A stretch of DNA of 5,009 nt, from positions 1 to 5,009 of the forward strand of contig QGUH01000371.1 in NCBI GenBank assembly GCA_003242355.1. Direction: 5' to 3'. The stretch is from Pseudomonadota bacterium. GTDB lineage: Bacteria > Myxococcota_A > Polyangia > Polyangiales > Polyangiaceae. A program made the translations under genes and the position numbers. This document shows positions 1 through 5,009 of the stretch, piece by piece. Position 1 is the first letter of the stretch, and each line of letters begins with the position of its first letter. The notes below the pieces were generated by a model. The model saw only the letters and a program-made list of their open reading frames with translations, ran no database searches and was not told where the DNA came from.

Positions 1-58
1 TGCTATTTGTGTTTTTTTTTTTCAAGAAAAAACGGGAAACGGATAAGGAGGCCGGTTC
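1..58. other. AT-rich, non-coding left edge of window
   Basis: This stretch does not resemble the rest of the window: only 11 of the first 40 bases are G or C, and there is an uninterrupted run of 11 T at 12-22. Bases 17-23 (TTTTTTC) and 26-32 (GAAAAAA) are perfect inverted repeats separated by two A. No frame yields a recognisable protein, and the frame of the downstream thioredoxin-like gene has a TAA at 44-46. It may be a real recombination junction, a transcription-terminator-like remnant, or a sequencing/assembly artefact at a contig end. The sequence alone cannot separate these. Confidence 0.5.
45..51 (+). promoter_or_regulatory. Strong Shine-Dalgarno-like site before GTG 59
   Basis: AAGGAGG lies 7 bases upstream of the GTG at 59, close to the ideal anti-SD match and spacing. 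It is the best ribosome-binding-site match noted in the window and is the main reason to accept GTG 59 as a possible start. The gene it would start is an apparently decapitated domain, and the surrounding DNA has atypical composition, so the match may be fortuitous. Confidence 0.4.
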
Positions 59-433
59 GTGGGCCCCGGGAATGGTATAAGAAACAGCCGCAACGCCAAC
101 GTCGCCGCACAGGCAGCGCTCGCGGCGGAGGCTCAGGGCAAGTTCTGGGAGCTGCACGACGCGATGTTCCAGAACCAGCGCGCGCTCACGCCGGCCGAGC
201 TCGAAAAGTACGCGCAACAGGCGGGGCTCGACATGGCGCGGTTCAAGCGTGCGATGGAGTCGAAGGAGCACGCGGCCGCGGTCGAGCGCGATCTCAAGCT
301 CGGCGAGTCCGTGGCCGTCCAAGGCACGCCGACCATGTTCATCAACGGCAAGCGGGTGGACAATCCCACCGACTTCGCCCAGGTCGCGCGCCTGATCGAG
401 GCCGCCCTGGAAGAAGCGAAGTCACCGGGCTGA
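59..433 (+). CDS. DsbA/thioredoxin-fold domain protein, N-terminally truncated (CxxC half missing)
   Basis: The 124-residue product matches the C-terminal half of DsbA-family (Thioredoxin_4-like) oxidoreductases. Residues about 11-38 show the RNA-x-x-AAxAA...QGKFWELHDAMF pattern that starts the helical insertion. Residues about 44-85 are a helical stretch (LTPAELEKYAQQAGLD...). Residues 87-97 carry the cis-proline loop V-Q-G-T-P91-T followed by the MFINGKRV strand. Family members act in the envelope as thiol oxidoreductases or isomerases through a CxxC motif near the N-terminus. Here no CxxC is present: similarity begins about ten residues in, and the preceding residues (GPGNGIRNS) look unrelated. 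GTG 59 follows a good Shine-Dalgarno site and an in-frame TAA at 44-46, so the frame cannot be extended left without a frameshift. There is no signal peptide. A full gene cut by rearrangement, or broken by an assembly edge, is likelier than an intact short protein. The fold assignment is fairly sure; the start and functionality are not. Confidence 0.7.
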   Translation: MGPGNGIRNSRNANVAAQAALAAEAQGKFWELHDAMFQNQRALTPAELEKYAQQAGLDMARFKRAMESKEHAAAVERDLKLGESVAVQGTPTMFINGKRVDNPTDFAQVARLIEAALEEAKSPG

Positions 434-736
434 TCCGCCGGTCCCCGCCGCGCCCCGCACGCCCTGGTCGGCCATGAGCACCGAGTCGGGCGGAAAGGCG
501 GGGCGCGGTACGGGTTCGGGCTCATGGCGCCGGAAGGGCCGGCGAGTCCCCGGCCGCCCCGCTTCTGACGAGCCGAAATTCTTCCAGCGCCCGATCCGCC
601 GCGGAAGCCGCGGGCTCCCGCCACCGTCACCCTTCGGGGCAGCCTCCCGGCGGATGGGACGCGTGCGGCCGCTCACGAGAACCCGTCACGCACCGTCGGC
701 CCCTGGCCCAGAAAACGAACGGCGCGCTGCGAAGAC

Positions 737-765
737 TTGCGACTCGGGGTGGTTCGGGAAAGTAT
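737..765 (+). promoter_or_regulatory. Weak sigma70-like promoter candidate for the gltA operon
   Basis: TTGCGA at 737-742 (4 of 6 matches to TTGACA) is separated by 17 bases from AAGTAT at 760-765 (3 of 6 matches to TATAAT). The -10 box ends 30 bases before the gltA ATG. Spacing and position are right, but the match is poor and could be chance. The -10 candidate sits over the loop of the inverted repeat at 749-776, so protein binding to that repeat could block it. Confidence 0.22.
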
Positions 766-776
766 CCCGGCACCAC
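749..776 (+). promoter_or_regulatory. Inverted repeat / stem-loop just upstream of gltA
   Basis: Bases 749-759 pair with 765-776. The inner arm is the perfect CGGGA (755-759) against TCCCG (765-769) around the 5-base loop AAGTA. The stem continues outward through a T-G wobble (754/770), past a bulged C771, and then GTGGT (749-753) against ACCAC (772-776). This gives 11 pairs, one of them wobble, with one bulge. The structure ends 19 bases before the gltA start codon. No T run follows, so it is not a classic terminator. It could be a leader RNA hairpin that tunes translation or mRNA stability, or a DNA operator for a dimeric regulator. Function is inference; the pairing is read directly. Confidence 0.45.
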
Positions 777-795
777 TTCTCGCCCCGGCGGAACG

Positions 796-2142
796 ATGCC
801 CAAGGAAACGCTCACCATCACCGATAATCGCACAGGTAAGTCCTACGAAGTCCCGATCACCGACGGGACCATCCGCGCGACGGACCTGCGTCAAATCAAA
901 GTCGACGATCAGGACTTCGGGCTCATGACCTACGACCCGGGGTTCATGAACACGTGCTCGTGCCGTTCGGCGATCACCTACATCGACGGCGACAAGGGAG
1001 TGCTCCGCTACCGGGGCTATCCGGTGGATCAGCTCGCGGAGAACGCCACCTATCTCGAGGTGGCTTACCTGCTCATCAACGGTGAGCTGCCCACGCAGTC
1101 GGAGCTCGACGAGTTCACGCACAACATCACGCACCACACGTTCGTGCACGAGAACGTGCGCACGTTCATCGACGGCTTCCGTTACGACGCACACCCGATG
1201 GGGATGTTGGTCGCGACGGTGGGCGCGCTCAGCACGTTCTACCCGGAAGCGAAGCACGTGCTGGATCACGAGATCCGCCGCACGCAGATGATCCGGCTGA
1301 TCGCGAAGATGCCGACGCTCGCCGCCTGGAGCTACCGGCACAGCATGGGGATGCCGTTCGTGTATCCCAACAACGAGCTCAGCTACACCGAGAACTTCCT
1401 CTACATGATGAAGCGCATCGCGGAGCCGAAGTTCGAGGTGCACCCCGAGATCGTGCGCGCGCTCGACGTGCTCTTCATCCTCCACGCCGATCACGAGCAG
1501 AACTGCTCCACCAACGTGATGCGCGGCGTGGGCAGCTCGCGCGCCGATCCGTACGTCGCGGTGGCCGCGGCGGCCGCGGCGCTCTACGGCCCGCTCCACG
1601 GCGGCGCCAACGAAGCCGTGCTGCGCATGCTGCGTGAGATCGGCAGCGTGAACAACGTCCCCGCCTTCATCAAGGAAGTGAAGAGCGGCGTCGGCGGCCG
1701 CCTGATGGGCTTCGGGCACCGCGTGTACAAGAACTACGACCCGCGCGCGCGCGTCATCAAGCGCTTGGCCGATCAGGTGTTCGACATCGTCGGTAAGAAG
1801 AGCCCGCTCCTGTCGGTCGCGCTGGAGCTCGAGCGCATCGCCCTGTCGGACGACTACTTCGTCTCGCGCAAGCTGTACCCGAACGTCGACTTCTACTCGG
1901 GGCTCATCTACGAGGCGCTCCGCATTCCGGTCGACATGTTCCCCGTGCTGTTCGCCATCCCGCGCACGTCGGGGTGGCTCGCCCAGTGGGAAGAGCTCCT
2001 GCTCGACAAGGAGCAGAAGATCGCGCGTCCGCGGCAGATCTACACGGGCTACGGTGAGCGCAAGTTCATTCCGATGTCGGAGCGCAAACGGTCGAGCGTC
2101 ACGGCGGAAGCCGTGAAGAGCTCGCCGAGGGAAACGGATTGA
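796..2142 (+). CDS. gltA: Citrate synthase, type II (GltA)
   Basis: The enzyme condenses acetyl-CoA and oxaloacetate to citrate, the entry step of the TCA cycle, in the cytoplasm. The 448-residue product is collinear with hexameric type II bacterial enzymes such as E. coli GltA (427 residues). It has the N-terminal small beta domain with SCRSAITYIDGDKGVLRYRGYP at about 55-76 and the motif H230-A-D-H233-E-Q-N. Catalytic His268 lies in GPLHGGANEA, His308 in GFGHRVYKNYDPRA and Asp365 in NVDFYSG. Substrate-binding arginines are visible at R317, R390 (FAIPRTSGW) and R411 (RPRQIYTGY). All key residues are intact. ATG 796 is the only sensible start: the N-terminus fits the family and no start codon lies just upstream in frame. 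The ribosome site is weak (GGCGGA, 787-792). The C-terminal tail runs about 20 residues past the E. coli end and is rich in Lys, Arg, Ser and Thr. The stop overlaps the kinase start. Confidence 0.97.
   Translation: MPKETLTITDNRTGKSYEVPITDGTIRATDLRQIKVDDQDFGLMTYDPGFMNTCSCRSAITYIDGDKGVLRYRGYPVDQLAENATYLEVAYLLINGELPTQSELDEFTHNITHHTFVHENVRTFIDGFRYDAHPMGMLVATVGALSTFYPEAKHVLDHEIRRTQMIRLIAKMPTLAAWSYRHSMGMPFVYPNNELSYTENFLYMMKRIAEPKFEVHPEIVRALDVLFILHADHEQNCSTNVMRGVGSSRADPYVAVAAAAAALYGPLHGGANEAVLRMLREIGSVNNVPAFIKEVKSGVGGRLMGFGHRVYKNYDPRARVIKRLADQVFDIVGKKSPLLSVALELERIALSDDYFVSRKLYPNVDFYSGLIYEALRIPVDMFPVLFAIPRTSGWLAQWEELLLDKEQKIARPRQIYTGYGERKFIPMSERKRSSVTAEAVKSSPRETD
2127..2132 (+). promoter_or_regulatory. 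Ribosome binding site for the kinase TTG start
   Basis: GAGGGA lies 6 bases before TTG 2139, inside the last codons of gltA. It supports the unusual TTG start overlapping the gltA TGA. A competing internal start is GTG 2193, preceded by GAAGGGGA at 2181-2188 with 4 bases of spacing, which would remove 18 residues of the low-complexity N-terminus and leave the kinase domain untouched. Confidence 0.5.
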
Positions 2143-3254
2143 CCCTGCGCGGGGCAGCGGAAACCAGCCCGGCGGCTGCCGAAGGGGACGCGGTGCAAGC
2201 GACGCCCGTGCCCACGAGCGGTCTCGCTCCCGCTGCCCCCACGTCCGATTTCCACGCGACCGCGCCCGAGCTGCCTCGGGCGCTCGTCGCGGGTCGCTAC
2301 CGCGTTCGGAGCTACCTGAACGAGGGCGCGACCTCGTACGTTTACCTCGCCGACGACCTCGAAGCGAAAACGAGCGTCGTGCTCAAGGTGCTCAAGCCCG
2401 AAGCCGCGGGGCGCCCGGAGCTCCGGCAGTGCATCGAGCGCGAAACGCGGGCCGCCGCCGCGCTCGCCCATCCGAACATCGTGCGCGTGCTTTCGGGCGG
2501 TGAAACCGAGGAAGGGCTGCCCTTCGTGGTGATGGAAGCCGAAGAGGCGGAGCCGCTCGACGGTGTGCTCCGCCGCTACGGCAAGGTCGCGCCGGAGCTC
2601 GTGCTGCTCGTCGCGCAACAGGCGGGCGCGGCGCTCGCTGCGGCGCACGCGGCGGGCATCGTGCACCGTGACGTCAAGCCCGGCAATCTCCTGGTGATCG
2701 GCACTCCCGAAACCCCACGCGGCGTCAAGCTGCTCGATTTCGGGATGGCCAAGCTGGCCGACGAGAAAGAAGATCCCGAGACGTCGATCGTGCTCGGCAC
2801 GATCGAATACATGGCGCCGGAGCAGATCGTGGTCGAGTCGGTCGACGCGCGCGCGGACGTCTACGCGCTCGGCGTCCTCCTCTTCCGGCTGGCGACCGGG
2901 CACTTGCCGTTCGACACGGCAGCTGGGCCGATCGTGCTGCGTCACCAGCTCTTCTCGCCCCTTCCCCCGCCGTCGTGGCTCGACGAGCAGATCGATCCAC
3001 GACTCGAGGCGATCATCCTGAACGCCACGCGCAAGCACCCGGACAATCGCTATCCGTCGATGGAGTCGCTGCTCGAGGATCTTTCGGCCGTCCTCGACGG
3101 CTCCGAGCGTCCCGTGGCGACGCGCACGCTCCGCCGCGTGCCCGACGCTTACGAGCCGCGCACCGAACGCGGGCGCGAGGCGCTCGAGATCCTGTCGCGC
3201 ACCTTCGGGCCGTACGCCTCGGTGCCCGGACCGCGCGCCACTCCCGACGAATGA
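2139..3254 (+). CDS. Soluble Hanks-type serine/threonine protein kinase
   Basis: The 371-residue product is one complete eukaryotic-like kinase domain (about 52-318) flanked by an Ala/Pro-rich, probably disordered N-terminus (1-50) and a charged tail (about 320-371). Visible motifs in order: nucleotide loop LNEGATSYVYLA (60-71), ATP-anchoring Lys83 in VVLKVL, probable alpha-C Glu102, HPNIV (111-115), catalytic loop H176-R-D178-V-K180-P-G-N183, metal-binding D200-F-G, P+1 loop and A226-P-E228, D240 in the alpha-F helix and R304 near the end of the domain. The Lys, both Asp and the Asn needed for phosphotransfer are all present, so an active enzyme is expected. The first and third glycines of the GxGxxG loop are replaced by N61 and S66. 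Activation-segment T215, S216 and T221 are candidate phosphosites. No transmembrane segment or extracellular sensor domain is seen, so it should be cytoplasmic. The TTG start overlaps the gltA stop by 4 bases, and its own stop overlaps the next ATG, implying cotranscription. The substrate is unknown. The kinase call is firm; the exact start is less so. Confidence 0.95.
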   Translation: MTLRGAAETSPAAAEGDAVQATPVPTSGLAPAAPTSDFHATAPELPRALVAGRYRVRSYLNEGATSYVYLADDLEAKTSVVLKVLKPEAAGRPELRQCIERETRAAAALAHPNIVRVLSGGETEEGLPFVVMEAEEAEPLDGVLRRYGKVAPELVLLVAQQAGAALAAAHAAGIVHRDVKPGNLLVIGTPETPRGVKLLDFGMAKLADEKEDPETSIVLGTIEYMAPEQIVVESVDARADVYALGVLLFRLATGHLPFDTAAGPIVLRHQLFSPLPPPSWLDEQIDPRLEAIILNATRKHPDNRYPSMESLLEDLSAVLDGSERPVATRTLRRVPDAYEPRTERGREALEILSRTFGPYASVPGPRATPDE

Positions 3255-5009
3255 GGAGCGAAAGCGGGCGACGAGCGGCGCGGGAGAGAGCCCGGAGCGC
3301 GCGCGCCGTCCGCGCTGGAAGATCGCTGTTGCTCCTCGCAGGGCTCGCGCTCGGACTTTCCGCCTGCAGCGCGCCGTCGCCCCGAAAGCAAGCAGTCGCG
3401 CCGCGTCTCGCCGTGTCCGGCCTCGGGCCGACACGGGTGCTGGTAGAATCGTGGCCCTTGCCGCGCATCGAGACTCGCCGCGATCCCATCGTCGAAACCC
3501 TCTTCGGGACCCCCGTCGCCGATCCGTACCGTTGGCTCGAGAATGCCACCAATCCGGAGGTTTCGGCGTGGATCGATCGGCAGAACGAGCTCACCGAGCT
3601 CACCCTCCGCCGCGTGGCGGCGCGATCCGTGATTCGCGATCGGATCGCCGAGCTTCTCGAGATCGGCACGCTCTCCCGCCCTTGGGTGAGGCGCACCGCC
3701 GGCGGCGAGCTGCGCTTCTTCTACACGCGGCGCGAAGGCAAGCAAAACCACCCAGTGCTGTTCGTGCGCGACGGTATCTCGGGACCCGATCGCGTCCTTT
3801 TGGATCCGAACACCCTCGGTGGCGACGAGTCGACGACGGCGCTCGACTGGTTCGTTCCGAGCGAGCGCGGTGAGCTGCTCGCGTATGGCCTGAGTGAACG
3901 CGGAACGGAAGACAGCACGCTCTACGTGCTCGACGTGGAGCGTGGACGACGCCTCCCGGACGTGATCCCGCGCACGCGCCACGCTTCCATCGCGTGGCTG
4001 CCCGATGCGAGCGGCTTCTTCTATTCGCGATATCCCGAGCCGAGCACGGTCCCCGCGGGAGAAGAGCGCTATCACCGCAAAATCTACGAGCACCGTATCG
4101 GCGACGCACCCGAGCGCGACCGGCTGGTGTTCGGAGAGGACCTAGAGCGCACGGATTTCCCGAACGTGAGCCTGTCCCCGGACGGGCGTTGGATGGCCGT
4201 CACCGTCAATCGCGGATTCAGCGAGAACGCGATCTACCTGGCCGATCGCTCGCTGAGCCCGCTGCGCTTTCGTCTCGTCACGCCTCCCGGTCGGCACCTG
4301 TACTACGCCGTGCTCCGGAACGACGCCCTGTACGTGATGACGAACGAAGGGGCGCCTCGTTACCGCCTGTTCGCCGTGGATCCCGAGCGCCCCCAGCGCG
4401 AGCGCTGGCGCCTGCTCATCGCCGAGCACTCCGAAGACACGCTCGATCACTTCTCCGTGATTGGCGGCGAAATTCTGGTCGGGTATCTGCACCACGCGGC
4501 CTCGCGCCTCGAGCGCTTCGATCTCACGGGGAAAAGCCGCGGCCCCATCCCGCTGCCCGTGCTCGGCTCGAGTAGCGGCTTCTCGGGCGTGCACGACGGC
4601 TCGGACGTCTTCTACGGCTTCGAGTCGTTCGCGGTGCCACCCGAAATTCGCCATCTGAATCTGGTGAACGGGAACGACGTGCGGTGGCAAGCCGTCTCGG
4701 CGCCGCGGTTCGATGCCGAGTTTCGCGTCGAGGCACGCTCCGCGCGCTCGAAGGACGGAACGCGCGTCCCCTACACCCTCGTTTACCGCCGCGATCTGGA
4801 TCTCGATTCGGGAGACAACCCGACGCTGCTCTACGGATACGGCGGATTCAACGTCAACCTGCTGCCGTCCTTCACGCGCTCGACCTACGCGCTGCTCGAG
4901 CGCGGCGGCGTGTACGTCCAAGCGAACATCCGGGGCGGCGGCGAGCTCGGCGAAGCGTGGCACCGCGGCGGGCAACTCGAAAACAAGCAGAACAGCTTCG
5001 ACGACTTCA
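3251..5009 (+). CDS. Prolyl oligopeptidase family (S9A) lipoprotein, 3' end beyond window
   Basis: The frame is open from ATG 3251 to the window edge: 586 residues with no stop. Residues 25-39 form a lipoprotein signal (RSLLLLAGLALG then lipobox L36-S-A-C39); Ser40 at +2 suggests no inner-membrane retention by the E. coli rule. The mature part is a classic S9A enzyme. Residues 91-97 are DPYRWLE, followed by PEVSAWIDRQN. A beta-propeller region (about 130-480) contains NEGAPRYRL (365-373) and FESFAVPPEI (457-466). The hydrolase domain begins with SKDGTRVPYTLVY (500-512), then GYGGFN (529-534) and the ANIRGGGELGEAWHRGG block (558-574). The family cleaves short peptides after proline. The catalytic Ser (GGSNGG motif) and the Asp and His should follow a few dozen codons past the edge, so activity cannot be confirmed here. 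Family members are about 700 residues long. ATG 3251 overlaps the kinase stop as ATGA and has no clear ribosome site, suggesting translational coupling. The n-region is long, with nine Arg in the first 24 residues. Confidence 0.95.
   Translation, partial: MRSESGRRAARERARSARAVRAGRSLLLLAGLALGLSACSAPSPRKQAVAPRLAVSGLGPTRVLVESWPLPRIETRRDPIVETLFGTPVADPYRWLENATNPEVSAWIDRQNELTELTLRRVAARSVIRDRIAELLEIGTLSRPWVRRTAGGELRFFYTRREGKQNHPVLFVRDGISGPDRVLLDPNTLGGDESTTALDWFVPSERGELLAYGLSERGTEDSTLYVLDVERGRRLPDVIPRTRHASIAWLPDASGFFYSRYPEPSTVPAGEERYHRKIYEHRIGDAPERDRLVFGEDLERTDFPNVSLSPDGRWMAVTVNRGFSENAIYLADRSLSPLRFRLVTPPGRHLYYAVLRNDALYVMTNEGAPRYRLFAVDPERPQRERWRLLIAEHSEDTLDHFSVIGGEILVGYLHHAASRLERFDLTGKSRGPIPLPVLGSSSGFSGVHDGSDVFYGFESFAVPPEIRHLNLVNGNDVRWQAVSAPRFDAEFRVEARSARSKDGTRVPYTLVYRRDLDLDSGDNPTLLYGYGGFNVNLLPSFTRSTYALLERGGVYVQANIRGGGELGEAWHRGGQLENKQNSFDDF

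Larger units (their letters stand above)
434..795. other. Intergenic region upstream of gltA, no supported gene
   Basis: This gap of about 360 bases separates the thioredoxin-like gene from citrate synthase. An open frame from ATG 474 to 827 would give an arginine-rich peptide with no recognisable domain that intrudes into gltA, so it is not called. Short GC-rich inverted repeats occur (for example 528-533 with 539-544, and 599-604 with 608-613), but none is followed by a T run, so no intrinsic terminator is called. The last 60 bases hold the only persuasive structure, a hairpin at 749-776, and a weak promoter candidate. Whatever drives gltA and the genes behind it most likely lies here. Confidence 0.6.

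Noticed and set aside
528..544. Hairpin CGCCGG-AAGGG-CCGGCG as a terminator for the thioredoxin-like gene
   Set aside because: A six-pair stem of this composition is expected by chance in such GC-rich DNA, it is about 95 bases past the stop, and no T run follows.
474..827. Possible small gene upstream of gltA
   Set aside because: The predicted peptide is Arg/Pro/Gly-rich without any domain and overlaps the gltA start by 32 bases; no convincing ribosome site was seen.
1564..1580. GC-rich palindrome (GCCGCGG/CCGCGGC) inside gltA
   Set aside because: It arises from a run of alanine codons in a conserved helix of citrate synthase and needs no regulatory explanation.
673..1719. Long minus-strand open frame of 348 codons antisense to gltA
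   Set aside because: It lies almost wholly opposite a certain gene. Its product is a His/Arg/Val/Glu-rich composition typical of the reverse complement of GC-rich coding DNA, with no recognisable domain.
3251..3325. Twin-arginine (Tat) signal in the peptidase N-terminus
   Set aside because: There are paired arginines (R7-R8), but the following residues do not fit the RRxFLK pattern and they lie far from the hydrophobic core; the lipobox explains export better.
2049..3434. Long minus-strand open frame of 461 codons antisense to the kinase
   Set aside because: Arg-rich shadow of the kinase gene; no motif, and the kinase on the opposite strand has every expected catalytic motif.
3149..4975. 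Minus-strand frames (3149-4093, 4142-4975) and short plus-strand frames (3451-3873, 3994-4575) over the peptidase
   Set aside because: The continuous plus frame from 3251 encodes a clear S9A peptidase across this whole stretch, so these are out-of-frame shadows.

Overview
The window is GC-rich DNA with strongly G/C-biased third codon positions. It encodes a bacterial type II citrate synthase, a eukaryotic-like (Hanks-type) Ser/Thr kinase and a lipoprotein prolyl oligopeptidase. This mix, with kinases scattered among housekeeping genes, fits a Myxococcota-type (deltaproteobacterial) genome best. That placement is an inference from gene content and sequence style, and another GC-rich phylum such as Gemmatimonadota is not excluded.

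Layout, all on the + strand. Bases 1-58 hold no gene and are oddly AT-rich (11 of the first 40 bases are G or C), with an 11-base T run. Bases 59-433 encode the C-terminal part of a DsbA-like thioredoxin-fold protein that lacks the CxxC half. Bases 434-795 are non-coding; the part next to the following gene holds a long imperfect hairpin (749-776) and a weak sigma70-like promoter candidate. Three tightly packed genes follow: citrate synthase gltA (796-2142), a soluble Ser/Thr protein kinase (2139-3254) and an S9A prolyl oligopeptidase with a lipoprotein signal (3251-5009). The last gene runs off the right edge before its catalytic serine.

The three downstream genes overlap by 4 bases at both junctions (TTGA at 2139-2142, ATGA at 3251-3254), so they look like one translationally coupled operon. 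Its logic is not obvious: a TCA-cycle entry enzyme, a signalling kinase with an altered glycine loop, and an envelope-anchored peptidase. One testable idea is that the kinase acts on a co-encoded partner; citrate synthase carries a Ser/Thr-containing C-terminal tail of about 20 residues beyond the usual family end. No mobile element, CRISPR array, tRNA or rRNA was recognised. Long open frames on the minus strand and in other plus frames are shadows of GC-rich genes.
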